From a virus, in IMG/VR virus record IMGVR_UViG_3300029258_003803, positions 1 to 20,953 of that record: 20,953 nt of DNA; one strand, given 5' to 3'. The notes under the pieces are model-generated. The model made no database searches. It was not told the DNA's origin and saw only the letters and a list, made by a program, of their open reading frames with translations. Of this stretch, positions 1-6,831 are shown in pieces; position 1 is the stretch's first letter; each line of letters starts with the position of its first letter. Made by a program: the position numbers and the translations under genes.

Positions 1-333
1 GAAGCAGGCCGGGACCGAGGGGGAGGGAGACACGGCGGCGGGGCAGGGGCCAACGACAAAGCCGACCAGGCGGCCGCCACCGGGGGAAGCGGCCACGGCG
101 GAGACGAGGGCGGCGGAGCGGGCGACGAGGGCGGCGACGAAGGACACGCCAGGGCGGCGGAAGGAGGAGGCGCGGAAGACGCGGGCGCGAGAGCCGCCGG
201 CGGAGCGGACGAGCGCATCGGCCCCGGAGGCGCAGCCGACGGCCAGCGGACCGGCCAGGCCGGCGACGGCGCGGCGGACGAGAGACGCGAAAGCGGCCGG
301 CAAAGAGCGCGAACCCGTGAACCCAGTGACCAT
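1..333 (-). CDS. SLOG/DUF2493-like nucleotide-binding protein, partial (C-terminus outside window)
   Basis: The reading frame runs from an ATG at 333 to the window edge with no stop (111 codons). The N-terminus reads VTGSRSLP, followed about 25 residues later by GCASGADALVR and then by a hydrophobic alternating stretch ending VGFVVGPCP. A glycine-rich 'GSR' turn followed by 'G.A.GAD' is the signature of SLOG Rossmann-like proteins (YspA/DUF2493/DprA-like), which bind nucleotides or nucleotide-derived ligands. A GGGGGG run 5-10 nt upstream can serve as ribosome binding site, and a promoter with an operator lies just ahead. It is transcribed away from the phage-like cassette. Many residues are Ala/Val/Arg from very GC-rich codons, so similarity is limited to the motifs. 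The specific role (sensor, DNA processing, defence) cannot be told. Confidence 0.6.
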   Translation of the reverse strand, partial: MVTGFTGSRSLPAAFASLVRRAVAGLAGPLAVGCASGADALVRSAGGSRARVFRASSFRRPGVSFVAALVARSAALVSAVAASPGGGRLVGFVVGPCPAAVSPSPSVPACF

Positions 334-358
334 GATATCCCCCCAGTGGTGACAAATG

Positions 359-407
359 ATGGTATCATCTGGTATCTATGATACCATAGAATATCCCAAA
401 TTGTCAA
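359..407 (-). promoter_or_regulatory. Promoter with overlapping palindromic operator for the SLOG-like gene
   Basis: On the minus strand a perfect -35 TTGACA (402-407) is followed after 18 nt by -10 TATCAT (378-383). The -10 lies inside a perfect inverted repeat: ATGGTATCAT (359-368), 9-nt spacer, ATGATACCAT (378-387). The spacer holds a third GGTATC half-site (371-376). Placement over the -10 and start region suggests repression of the SLOG-like gene; the regulator is not identified. Confidence 0.7.
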
Positions 408-471
408 GCCCTTTTATCCCAAATTTTATCCCAAAATGAAAACCCGAAATATTGCCCCAGGCGACCCGGCA

Positions 472-646
472 GGCGACCCCCACGGCCAGCGCGGGGCCGG
501 GGGCCCCGGAGGCGCGGCGCCCAGCACGCCGGCGCGCCCAGAGCCCCAAGACGGCGACCCCCACGGCCAGCGCGGGGCCGGGGGCCCCGGAGGCGCGGCG
601 CCCAGCACGCCGGCGCGCCCAGAGCCCCAAGACGGCGACCCCCAAC
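472..646. repeat. 81-bp tandem repeat, two full units plus a partial third
   Basis: Two units (472-552 and 553-633) appear identical by eye, and a third begins at 634 before diverging. Each unit is extremely GC-rich and contains GGGGCCGGGGGCCCC-type self-complementary sequence. The period is a multiple of three, so open frames exist on both strands (for example 669 to 376 on minus). The minus frame would run into the promoter of the SLOG-like gene and has no convincing start, so I treat this as non-coding repeat. Confidence 0.75.
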
Positions 647-1158
647 GGACGCCAGTCTGCCCCCAGCAAGCAGAAGCGCGCGATACGGTGCCCCCTTTTT
701 AACTCTTTTTTTTTTCCTCAGGGTCTATTTCCTGGGTGGATCAATAAGCTTTGCCCCCTTTTCGATCAGCCATACAGATCTAATTAAAAACAATGTGGGG
801 TGCCCAGCGAACGGAGCCCCCACATGGAATGAGAGCACAAAAGCGCGGGCGTGTCAAGGGCTCTTCAAGGTCTATAGCCTTTCGACTTTCAACGCCCTTG
901 ACATGGCCGCGCACTCTTTTGCAGATGCGCACTCTTTGTAAACATGTAGCATTTGTGGCCGGTGAGTGTTGTTTAGCGTTTCTTTTTCTTTCTCGAACAG
1001 TGAGTTTTTTTCTCGGTTTCAATGTTCTTTGGCGAGGGCTCCTTACAAGGAGTCTTTTGTGCTATCATGGAATGCGGGGCGTAGTGAGCGGTCAAGTTGT
1101 GTAGGTCTTTTGCTCTCGTTTTCTCTTACTTCCGGTCGGGGCGCCGTTGCAGACAGGA
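647..1158. other. Gene-poor region with inverted repeats and T-tracts
   Basis: No convincing gene. It contains a T10 tract (near 707-716) and a hairpin at 794-822 (GTGGGG paired with CCCCAC) that on the minus strand is followed by ATTGTTTTT, terminator-like. There is also a perfect 10-bp inverted repeat: TGTCAAGGGC at 852-861 and GCCCTTGACA at 894-903, so that two TTGACA elements face outward. A direct repeat GCGCACTCTTT (909-935) sits beside it, and a CTCC/GGAG hairpin followed by TTTT lies near 1038-1058. These suggest control signals, but no start codon with a ribosome site follows directly. Confidence 0.4.
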
Positions 1159-1540
1159 GGCGCGGGCCGCTGCCGGGTTGATCGCGGCTACCTTCAATTT
1201 GGAGCCTAGACTATTTAGCGGCCCGCGCCCGCCGAAGGCGCCATGGAGGACCATGGTGTGATGGGGATCGAACCTGAAGGCGGTGCACGAGTTTGTGTCT
1301 CGTTTCGAGGTCGCTGTGGAGGGCGCGGTTGTCGCTGGGCGTCGACGGGGCCAAAGGGGGTGTGTGCGGGGGGGTGGGGGGGTCTGATGGGTGGCGCCGG
1401 TCCCTTCGAGCGCGGGAGGGCTGCGTGTAGCACCCTTCTGAGCCAAGTGGGATCAAGTTTTGTCGGAGTGTTTACCTCAAGGCTGTGGCGCCCGATGACT
1501 GCGAGAGCTGGCGCCCCGGTTAGGCGTGGGTGGGTATTTT
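1159..1540 (+). ncRNA. Candidate structured non-coding RNA, copy A
   Basis: This stretch has no convincing gene but aligns with 11322-11590 in ordered blocks: 1270-1303 (33 of 34 identical), 1329-1350 (22 of 22), 1403-1435 (31 of 33) and 1487-1515. The blocks contain conserved hairpins. ACGAG/CTCGT closes a 7-nt loop at 1287-1303. CCTTC/GGAGG pairs at 1403-1415. GGCGCC at 1487-1492 pairs with GGCGCC at 1510-1515. A 13-bp perfect inverted repeat (1159-1171 with 1217-1229) lies upstream and could be an outer stem. A T-rich stretch follows (1536-1545). Orientation is inferred from the surrounding plus-strand genes and from hairpin/T-tract order. The family is not recognised; an OMEGA/HEARO-type guide RNA is one possibility, but no IscB, IsrB or TnpB gene is nearby. 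Confidence 0.55.
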
Positions 1541-1597
1541 TCTTTTAAATTATATAAATTTTTGGGTCTGCTGACGGGGAATCCTTGACAATCCCGG

Positions 1598-1618
1598 AGA
1601 CGACCGACCCGGTCGTCT
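1598..1618. promoter_or_regulatory. Palindromic operator-like site
   Basis: A perfect 9-bp inverted repeat, AGACGACCG-ACC-CGGTCGTCT, starts 7 bp after a TTGACA (1585-1590) and 33 bp before the promoter of the next small gene. It has the size and symmetry of a repressor site. Confidence 0.5.
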
Positions 1619-1651
1619 GTACAGGGGGGTGGGGCGGGGGGGCGAAGGGTA

Positions 1652-1680
1652 TTGACCAGTTCGATGGTTTGTGATATAGT
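1652..1680 (+). promoter_or_regulatory. Near-consensus sigma-70 promoter for the small gene at 1687
   Basis: TTGACC (1652-1657), a 17-nt spacer, then TATAGT (1675-1680). The expected transcription start falls at about 1686-1688, on the ATG itself, so the message would be leaderless or nearly so. Confidence 0.75.
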
Positions 1681-1686
1681 GGGATT

Positions 1687-1872
1687 ATGATGGAGGTTCA
1701 GGGTGGGCAGCGGAATGGAGTTTGGTCAGGCAAGTTGGGCCGGATTGTGCGGTGGCTCTTGAGTGAGGCTGCGCCGGTTGTGGAGTCTGACGACTGCAAT
1801 TGGAAGCTGGTCATTAATGGGGGTCCGGGGGATGATGTGAAGGCGGTGATCGAGCAGTATAAGCGGATCTGA
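1687..1872 (+). CDS. Small hypothetical protein (61 aa), probably from a leaderless message
   Basis: ATG ATG directly follows a strong promoter (TATAGT 6 nt upstream), and a strong terminator closes the unit, so this is a stand-alone transcript. The protein is small and mixed in charge, with a Trp-containing helix (GRIVRWLLSEAAP), an acidic middle, and a C-terminal helix with DDVKAVIEQYKRI. No ribosome binding site is visible, as expected for a leaderless message. I do not recognise the family. An upstream palindrome suggests it is regulated, so an early or regulatory gene is possible. The last codons and stop are duplicated: a 16-bp tandem duplication (AGTATAAGCGGATCTG) spans 1857-1888. Confidence 0.5.
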   Translation: MMEVQGGQRNGVWSGKLGRIVRWLLSEAAPVVESDDCNWKLVINGGPGDDVKAVIEQYKRI

Positions 1873-1920
1873 GTATAAGCGGATCTGATTGGGTCTTTTT
1901 CTGAGCGTGGCCTGGTTGGT

Positions 1921-1957
1921 AAGGGCGCTCTACCTTTACGGTAGAGCGCCCTTTTTT
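1921..1957 (+). terminator. Rho-independent terminator
   Basis: A perfect 14-bp stem, AAGGGCGCTCTACC / GGTAGAGCGCCCTT, with a TTTAC loop is followed by a T-run. It separates the small-gene transcript from the structural cassette. Confidence 0.92.
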
Positions 1958-1989
1958 GTGTTTTATGGCTTTTTGTCAGGAGGTGTAGG

Positions 1990-2394
1990 ATGCGCAAGTA
2001 TGCAGTTGTGGTTGTGGTGCTGGTTCTGTTGTCTGTGACGTCGATGCCGGCGGTGGCGTCGGTGGGGCAGGACGAGGCGATCCCGACGTTTGATTCGTGG
2101 CTGGAGAGTGCTTCTGGGCCTCTGGTCAGTGTCATCGTCGGGATTCTTTTGTCTTGGTTGGTGGAGTGGTGGCCGGCGTACGCTTCGTGGCCGTCGCGGC
2201 AGAAGCGGGTTGTGTTTATCGTGCTCTGCCTGGCTGTGCCGGTGGGCGCGGCGTGTTTGCGGGCGGCGCTGGGGTATGTGGCCTGGTCGTTCGACCCGTT
2301 GGTATGGTATGCGCTATGGGCCGGGTTTGCAGCTGCAGGGGCCGGGACGGCGGTGCACGCGCGCACGGGCGCAGGTGTCGACGCAGCGGGATGA
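1990..2394 (+). CDS. Holin-like membrane protein
   Basis: The 134-aa protein begins with a basic, very hydrophobic signal/anchor (MRKYAVVVVVLVLL) ending in an Ala-rich cleavage-like site. Three further hydrophobic segments lie at about residues 44-62, 72-95 and 101-122, separated by short polar loops (SWPSRQKR between the first two). AGGAGG at 1979-1984 is a good ribosome binding site. Small proteins of this layout (FDxW...LVSVIVGILLSW...KRVVF..LCLAVP) sit at the head of tailed-phage structural modules and are usually called putative holins, which permeabilise the inner membrane at lysis. That role is inferred from topology and position. No endolysin with an obvious catalytic domain is adjacent. 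Confidence 0.65.
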   Translation: MRKYAVVVVVLVLLSVTSMPAVASVGQDEAIPTFDSWLESASGPLVSVIVGILLSWLVEWWPAYASWPSRQKRVVFIVLCLAVPVGAACLRAALGYVAWSFDPLVWYALWAGFAAAGAGTAVHARTGAGVDAAG

Positions 2395-2764
2395 GGCGGA
2401 TCTAGAGTTCGACCAGGAGGCGCGGAAGAAGGTTCTGCGCAACGGGGATTACAGTCACGAGTTGATGCAGTTCTTTTTGCAGATCCTGGAGACGGAGCGG
2501 ATCGAGCGGCGGGCGGTGAACTCGCTGGTGCTGGAGCAGGCGGGGACGGCGCGCCACCAGGCCGATGAGGCGGTAAACGTAATGCGCGATTTCGTCGACA
2601 TTGCGCGGCGGATGGTGGATCGGCAGGATGCACGGGATGAGGAGCTGATCAAGCTGGTCCGGGAGCAATACGTGGCGGTCAAGTCGGTGGAGATCGCGTT
2701 GCGGCAGGTCGCGGCGCTGGCCGAGCGGGATGCCGGGGAGGAGGCTCATGGAGGACAGCAGTAA
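2375..2764 (+). CDS. Hypothetical helical protein (129 aa)
   Basis: The start is uncertain. A GTG at 2375 gives VSTQRDEADLEFDQEARKK and overlaps the end of the membrane-protein gene by 20 nt, fitting translational coupling; no strong ribosome site is visible. The protein is almost wholly charged and helix-forming, with heptad-like patterns (ILETERIERRAVNSLVLEQ, VMRDFVDIARRMVDRQDARDEELIKLVREQ). It lacks Cys and has very few Gly/Pro, as in coiled coils. The family is not recognised. Its place between a holin-like gene and the terminase genes suggests a phage accessory or lysis-timing role, but that is a guess. Confidence 0.6.
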   Translation: MSTQRDEADLEFDQEARKKVLRNGDYSHELMQFFLQILETERIERRAVNSLVLEQAGTARHQADEAVNVMRDFVDIARRMVDRQDARDEELIKLVREQYVAVKSVEIALRQVAALAERDAGEEAHGGQQ

Positions 2765-3029
2765 GGCCGGGGGTGAGGGGCAGTCTGTGGGGCTGCAGAT
2801 CATGGGTCGTATCCGGGCCCGGTTGGAGGAGGAGGCGTCGCGGCTGCTGGTGGAGTCGACCAGGATGAAGCGGGGGGCGGAGCAGATGAAGGCGTTGTCG
2901 GAGCAGTTGTCGGCGCGGGCGACGGTGATCAACGAGTTGGCAAACAGCTTGGGGGACACGGCGACGATGGCTAAGAGCGTTCGGTTCTTGTGCGAGGACG
3001 AGGAGGGAGAGGGGGGGTGTGAGGCGTGA
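2748..3029 (+). CDS. Hypothetical helical protein (93 aa)
   Basis: ATG at 2748 is preceded by GGGGAGGAGG at 2735-2744, an excellent ribosome site, and overlaps the end of the previous frame by 17 nt. An ATG at 2730 is less well placed. The sequence MEDSSKAGGEGQSVG leads into long charged helices (IRARLEEEASRLLVESTRMKR, QMKALSEQLSARATVINEL), a likely coiled coil, with an acidic C-terminus containing two Cys. It resembles its upstream neighbour in composition, so the two may pair with each other. No function is recognised. Confidence 0.65.
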   Translation: MEDSSKAGGEGQSVGLQIMGRIRARLEEEASRLLVESTRMKRGAEQMKALSEQLSARATVINELANSLGDTATMAKSVRFLCEDEEGEGGCEA

Positions 3030-3141
3030 GGCGTGAGGCGTGAGGCGTGAGGCGTGATGCGTGGGGCGTGAGGTGTGGGGTGTGAGTGTGAGGTGTGAGG
3101 TGTGGGGTGTGAGTGTGAGGTGTGAGGTGTGAGGTGTGATG
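3019..3141 (+). repeat. Degenerate short tandem repeats built from GTGAGGC/GTGAGGT
   Basis: About 16 variants of a 7-bp unit (GTGAGGC, GTGATGC, GTGGGGT, GTGAGGT) lie between the helical-protein gene and the small terminase gene. The right half is rich in GAGGTG, which is itself a good anti-16S match, so the array also provides the ribosome binding site for the next gene. Similar units recur at 9784-9832, 11219-11238, 19230-19275 and 20675-20745. Confidence 0.85.
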
Positions 3142-3615
3142 ATGGGGTCGAGGCGATGTACGGCACTCCGGAAGGATGGGGAGCCGTGCCGGGCGTGGGC
3201 GGTGCGGGGGAGCGATCCGCCGAGGTGCGGGGCGCATGGCGGCGGCTCGGCGTCGGCGGGCGCGCCGGCCGGCAATCAGAACGCGCGGAAGCACGGCGTT
3301 TACGACGACGCGGGCGATCTGCCTGCGGATCTCGATGCGCGGATTCGGGATCTGGACCGGCGTGTGGAGGAGTTGTCGGCGTACATTGACGGGCGGGAGG
3401 ATTTGGTGTCGGAGGAGTATATCCGGTTGCTGGGTTTGTTTGGGTTGCTAACGAGCCGGTTGGGGCGGTTGATGCGCGATCGGGTGCAGCTCGGCGGCGG
3501 TGAGGGGGGGCTGGGGGAGGCAATCGAGGACGCGCTGGCGGTGGCCAGCGAGGTCTTGGGCGTGGATTTAACGGGAAAAAAAAGTCCTTTGACAATCGAG
3601 GCCGAGGGGGGTTAG
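3139..3615 (+). CDS. terS: Terminase small subunit-like DNA-binding protein
   Basis: The N-terminus has C-T-A-x4-G-x-P-C followed by C-x2-H (RCTALRKDGEPC ... RCGAHGG), a compact zinc-ribbon-like arrangement. The motif GAPAGNQNARKHGVY then follows, which marks small-terminase-like proteins of many prophages. The remainder is a long charged helix (DLDARIRDLDRRVEELSAYIDG) suited to oligomerisation. The family recognises phage DNA and hands it to the large subunit for packaging. The start is ATG at 3139 (GTG 3136 and ATG 3142 are alternatives) behind GAGGTG units. Near its 3' end is a run of eight A (3576-3583), very unusual in this GC-rich gene. A -1 slip there would enter the large-terminase frame. 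Confidence 0.7.
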   Translation: MMGSRRCTALRKDGEPCRAWAVRGSDPPRCGAHGGGSASAGAPAGNQNARKHGVYDDAGDLPADLDARIRDLDRRVEELSAYIDGREDLVSEEYIRLLGLFGLLTSRLGRLMRDRVQLGGGEGGLGEAIEDALAVASEVLGVDLTGKKSPLTIEAEGG

Positions 3616-3641
3616 AGAGGCTGGCCCGGGTCGGGCCCCGT

Positions 3642-5135
3642 GTGCGGGCGATGGGGGCGTGCCTGGCGGATCTGGAGGTTTTTTCGCGGGTGGTGGTCGG
3701 GCTGCCGCTGCGGCGGTATCAGTTGGAGCCGGCGCGGGCTATCCTGGAGAGCGTGTTGCATGGCCGGGGTGAGACGTTTGTGGTGATGATGAGCCGCCAG
3801 GCGGGGAAAAACGAGCTGGCGGCGCAGCTGGAGGCGTATCTGTTGAGTCTCTATCAGCGGCGCGGCGGGCAGGTGGTGAAGGCCTCGCCCACGTTCAAGC
3901 CGCAGACGATCAACAGCATCCTCCGGCTGACGGATCGACTGGACAACCAGTGGCTGCGGCGGCGGTGGCGACGGCGGGAGGGGTACATTGTGGAACTGGG
4001 CCGGGCGCGGGTGCTGTTTTTCAGCGCTGAGCCGTCGGCCAAGGTCGTGGGAGCGACGGCGAACCTCCTGCTGGAGGCAGACGAAGCGCAGGACATTTTG
4101 TCTGCCAAGTGGGAGAAGGATTTCGAGCCGATGGGCGCCAGCGCCAACGTCACGACGGTGATGTGGGGAACGGCGTGGACGAAAAACACGCTGTTGGCAC
4201 GGACGAAGGCGCATCTGCAGCGCCTTGAAGCGCAGGACGGTCGGCGTCGGGTGTTCACCTACGATGCGAGTGCGGTGGGCGCGGAGGTGCCGGCGTATGC
4301 GCTTTACGTGGCGGACAAGGTGTCGAGGCGGGGGCGAAACCATCCGCTCATAAAGTCGCAGTATTTCCTCGAGGAGGTGGACGCGGAGGGGAAGCTTTTC
4401 AGCAAGCTGCGGCGGGCGTTGATGCGGGGCGGCCACGAGCGGCGGCACGCGCCGGTGGCGGGGCGGCGGTATGCGTTGCTGGTCGACGTCGCCGGGGAGG
4501 ATGAGACGCCGGGTGACGCGCTGGAGCGGATGCTGCTGGAGAACTCTCGGCGGGATGCGACGGCGCTGACGGTGGTGGAGGTGGACGTGGCGTATGGACG
4601 GTTGCCAGTCTACCGGACTGTCGACCGGCGGTTGTGGCTGGGTGCAAAGCACACGGGGCTGTACGGGCAGATTTTGGCGCTGGTGCAGCATTGGGGGGCG
4701 GTATGGGTGGTCGTCGATGCGACGGGGGTGGGCGCGGGGTTGTCCTCGTTCTTGGCCCAGGCGTTGGGGGAGAAGGTCATTCCGGTGGTGTTTTCCCCCA
4801 AGGTCAAGAGCGAGCTCGGGTGGGACTTTTTGGCGATCGTGGAGACGGGGCGTTATCGGGATTATGTCGACGATGGCGCGCCGGAGACGCGGCAGTTTTG
4901 GCATGAGGTGGAGGCGTGCGAGTATGAAGTCGGCGAGGGGCCGGGTAAGCGGATGAAATGGGGGGTGTGGGAGGCGGTGGCGTACGATGGTTTGATTGCG
5001 TACGGGCACGATGATTTGCTCGTCGGTGCGGCGCTGACGGCGGTCCTGGATCGGCAGCCGTGGCCGGGGACGGGACCAAGCGGGGTTGTGACGCTAGGGG
5101 ATGTGCTGGAGGAGATCGACGATGGGGAGTGGTGA
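3642..5135 (+). CDS. terL: Terminase large subunit (packaging ATPase/nuclease)
   Basis: 497 aa counted from GTG 3642. The ATPase half has Walker A SRQAGKNE (51-58), Walker B LLLEADEAQ (142-150) and a coupling-like TVMWGTAW (172-179). The nuclease half has three acidic motifs: LLVDVAGED (Asp282), VVVDATGVGAGL (Asp359) and HDDLLVGAAL (Asp457/458), as in RNase H-like packaging nucleases. It drives ATP-dependent DNA packaging and cuts concatemers at the portal. The start is weak: neither GTG 3642 nor ATG 3651 has a ribosome site. The frame stays open upstream through 3561, encoding plausible terminase N-terminus (LERLARVGPRVRAM), so translation may enter by frameshift or coupling from the small subunit gene. 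Confidence 0.92.
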   Translation: MRAMGACLADLEVFSRVVVGLPLRRYQLEPARAILESVLHGRGETFVVMMSRQAGKNELAAQLEAYLLSLYQRRGGQVVKASPTFKPQTINSILRLTDRLDNQWLRRRWRRREGYIVELGRARVLFFSAEPSAKVVGATANLLLEADEAQDILSAKWEKDFEPMGASANVTTVMWGTAWTKNTLLARTKAHLQRLEAQDGRRRVFTYDASAVGAEVPAYALYVADKVSRRGRNHPLIKSQYFLEEVDAEGKLFSKLRRALMRGGHERRHAPVAGRRYALLVDVAGEDETPGDALERMLLENSRRDATALTVVEVDVAYGRLPVYRTVDRRLWLGAKHTGLYGQILALVQHWGAVWVVVDATGVGAGLSSFLAQALGEKVIPVVFSPKVKSELGWDFLAIVETGRYRDYVDDGAPETRQFWHEVEACEYEVGEGPGKRMKWGVWEAVAYDGLIAYGHDDLLVGAALTAVLDRQPWPGTGPSGVVTLGDVLEEIDDGEW

Positions 5136-5154
5136 TCAGGTCGAGGAGGGGTCA

Positions 5155-5496
5155 ATGGAGAAGCAGGTGTTCGATGAGCCGATTTGGGCGATTGTGGAGC
5201 TGATGGGGCGTCACGTGGTTGCCGGGGAGGTGTCGGAGGTGACGGTGGCGGGGGCGGGGATGCTGCGGGTGGACGTGCCGGCGGTGGACGGGTCGCCCGG
5301 GTGCACCAAGTTTCTCGGGGGGAGTGCAATTTACGCGATTACGCCGGTGGGGGAGGCTGAAGCGCGGGAGGCTATCCGGCGGCTGAAGGTGCGGCCGGTG
5401 CATATCTGGGTGGTGCCGGACCGGCCGGCGCTGCCCTCGTCGTCGCCGTCGCCGTCGCGGGCGACGGATCTGGACGTTGAGGATTGTGGGGTTTAG
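5155..5496 (+). CDS. Conserved phage-associated protein of unknown function (113 aa)
   Basis: ATG 5155 has GAGGAGGGG at 5142-5150 as ribosome site; an upstream ATG at 5122 lies in the same frame but is less well supported. The body reads WAIVELMGRHVVAGEVSE ... MLRVDVPAVDG ... KFLGGSAIYAITPVGEAEAREAIRR, a pattern seen in small proteins next to portal and terminase genes and sometimes mislabelled as acetyltransferase. It looks like a compact beta-rich domain. The tail is low complexity (SSSPSPS) ending DVEDCGV. The stop directly abuts the portal ATG, so the two are co-translated. The biochemical role is unknown. Confidence 0.7.
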   Translation: MEKQVFDEPIWAIVELMGRHVVAGEVSEVTVAGAGMLRVDVPAVDGSPGCTKFLGGSAIYAITPVGEAEAREAIRRLKVRPVHIWVVPDRPALPSSSPSPSRATDLDVEDCGV

Positions 5497-6831
5497 ATGG
5501 CCGGCTTTGGGGAGCGGTTGGCGAGGTTCTTTTTCGGTGGTGTGATCGACCGGGCGGTGGCGCGGGAGGTCAGCGCGGCGGTGAGCGTGCGCGTCGATGA
5601 CTCGGCCGGGTGGGAGGAATACGGCCGGCTCGGGCCGGCGGATCGGCCGTGGGGTGACCGGTTGCAGGACCTGGGCGACGCGTTGGAGGCCTGGCGGAAG
5701 AATTTTTTGATCCGGCGGCTTGTCAATCTGACGCGGTCGTACGTCACCGGCGGGGGGATCGTGGTGAGTTCGGGCCACCGGGATGTGGAGCGGTTCGTCC
5801 GGGCGTTTTGGGACCATCCGCAAAATCGGATGGATCGGCGGCTCGGGCCGATGTGCGATGAGTTGACTCGGTCGGGGGAGTTGTTCTCTATCTTATTCAC
5901 GAATCGAGTGGACGGCATGAGTTATCTTCGTCTTGTGCCGGCCTCGAGTATTGCGGAGATTGAGACGGAGGAGGACGATTATGAGGTGGAGCTGCGGTAC
6001 GGGGAGCGGCGCGGGGTGGAGCCTCGCTGGTGGCTCTCGCCGGCGCACCCGGAGGCGGGCCAGGCCGGCGACGGTGGGAAGCTGCCGCCGGTGATGTTGC
6101 ATTTTGCGGTTAACCAGGTAGTCGGGGCGGTTCGGGGGGAGGGCGACCTGGGCCCTGTGCTGCCGTGGGCGAAGAGGTATTCGGAGTGGTTGAAGGACCG
6201 GGTGCGGCTCAACCGGCAAAGGACGCGCCAGGGGCTGCTGGATGTGGAGATCGCGGACGATAGCATGGTGGAGGCGAAGCGGCGGCAGCTGGCCACCTCG
6301 AATCCGGTGGCGCACGGGATCTATGTCCATGGCCCGGGCGAGAAAGTCACGATGCATGAGTTGAGTATTCGGGCCGGGGATGTCACGCAAGACGGTCGTC
6401 TCCTCCGGCTGGCGGCGGCAACGGGGGCCAACGTGGCGTTGCACTTTCTCGGCGAGGGCGAAAGTGTGAATTACGCTACCGCCAAGGAGATGGGCGAGCC
6501 CACGACGCTTTTTTACGCCGCGCGTCAGGAGGATTTGTGTGGGTTTCTCGTTGATCTGGTCGGGCAGGCGTACCGCCGGAAGGTGGCCATGGGCCTGGCC
6601 AGGATGCCAAAGGGGGGCGACCTGAGGCTGAGCGCGTCGGTGGGTGAAGTGAGCCGGGCCGACAACGTGGGCCTGGCGCAGGCGGCGGCGGCGATCGTTG
6701 GGGCGTTGGCCGAAATGAAGGCGCAGGGATGGATCGACGACGCGACGGCGGTGGAGATGGCGTTCAAGTTTGCCGGCCAGCCGCTGGGCGAGGGTGAGAT
6801 CGAGAGGATTCTTTATTCTGGTGAACAATAG
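5497..6831 (+). CDS. Portal protein
   Basis: 444 aa. Position directly after the large terminase and before the protease-capsid gene is the canonical portal slot. Portal-like features include an N-terminal helical region with RRLVNLTRSYVTGGG, then VERFVRAFWDHPQNRMDRRLGPMCDE (clip/wing side), LRLVPASSIAEIE, MLHFAVNQVVGAVRGEGDLGPVLPWAKRY (stem helix), and a helix-rich crown (LCGFLVDLVGQAYRRKVAMG). Portals form a dodecameric ring at one capsid vertex and bind the packaging motor. The start ATG follows the previous TAG with no gap. The size is typical (400-500 aa). The stop codon is the first bases of a 57-bp tandem repeat. Confidence 0.85.
   Translation: MAGFGERLARFFFGGVIDRAVAREVSAAVSVRVDDSAGWEEYGRLGPADRPWGDRLQDLGDALEAWRKNFLIRRLVNLTRSYVTGGGIVVSSGHRDVERFVRAFWDHPQNRMDRRLGPMCDELTRSGELFSILFTNRVDGMSYLRLVPASSIAEIETEEDDYEVELRYGERRGVEPRWWLSPAHPEAGQAGDGGKLPPVMLHFAVNQVVGAVRGEGDLGPVLPWAKRYSEWLKDRVRLNRQRTRQGLLDVEIADDSMVEAKRRQLATSNPVAHGIYVHGPGEKVTMHELSIRAGDVTQDGRLLRLAAATGANVALHFLGEGESVNYATAKEMGEPTTLFYAARQEDLCGFLVDLVGQAYRRKVAMGLARMPKGGDLRLSASVGEVSRADNVGLAQAAAAIVGALAEMKAQGWIDDATAVEMAFKFAGQPLGEGEIERILYSGEQ

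Noticed and set aside
376-669. Minus-strand frame over the 81-bp repeat
   Set aside because: It ends inside the SLOG-gene promoter, consists almost only of the tandem repeat, and has no ribosome site.
436-787. Plus-strand frames over the repeat region and T-tract
   Set aside because: Repeat-derived low-complexity translations with no ribosome site and no continuation beyond the repeat.
1264-1275. tRNA T-arm-like string on the minus strand (GGTTCGATCCCC)
   Set aside because: The T-stem does not close properly, there is no cloverleaf, and the string is not kept in copy B.
1159-1540. Firm assignment of the RNA as HEARO/OMEGA RNA, group II intron or RNase P RNA
   Set aside because: No IscB, IsrB or TnpB gene or domain V signature is visible and I cannot match the consensus by memory. 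It is kept only as a hypothesis.
1243-1548. Plus-strand frame inside RNA copy A, and a similar one at 11222-11482 in copy B
   Set aside because: The two frames do not encode matching proteins although the DNA blocks match. Insertions between blocks are not multiples of three, and hairpins are conserved instead.
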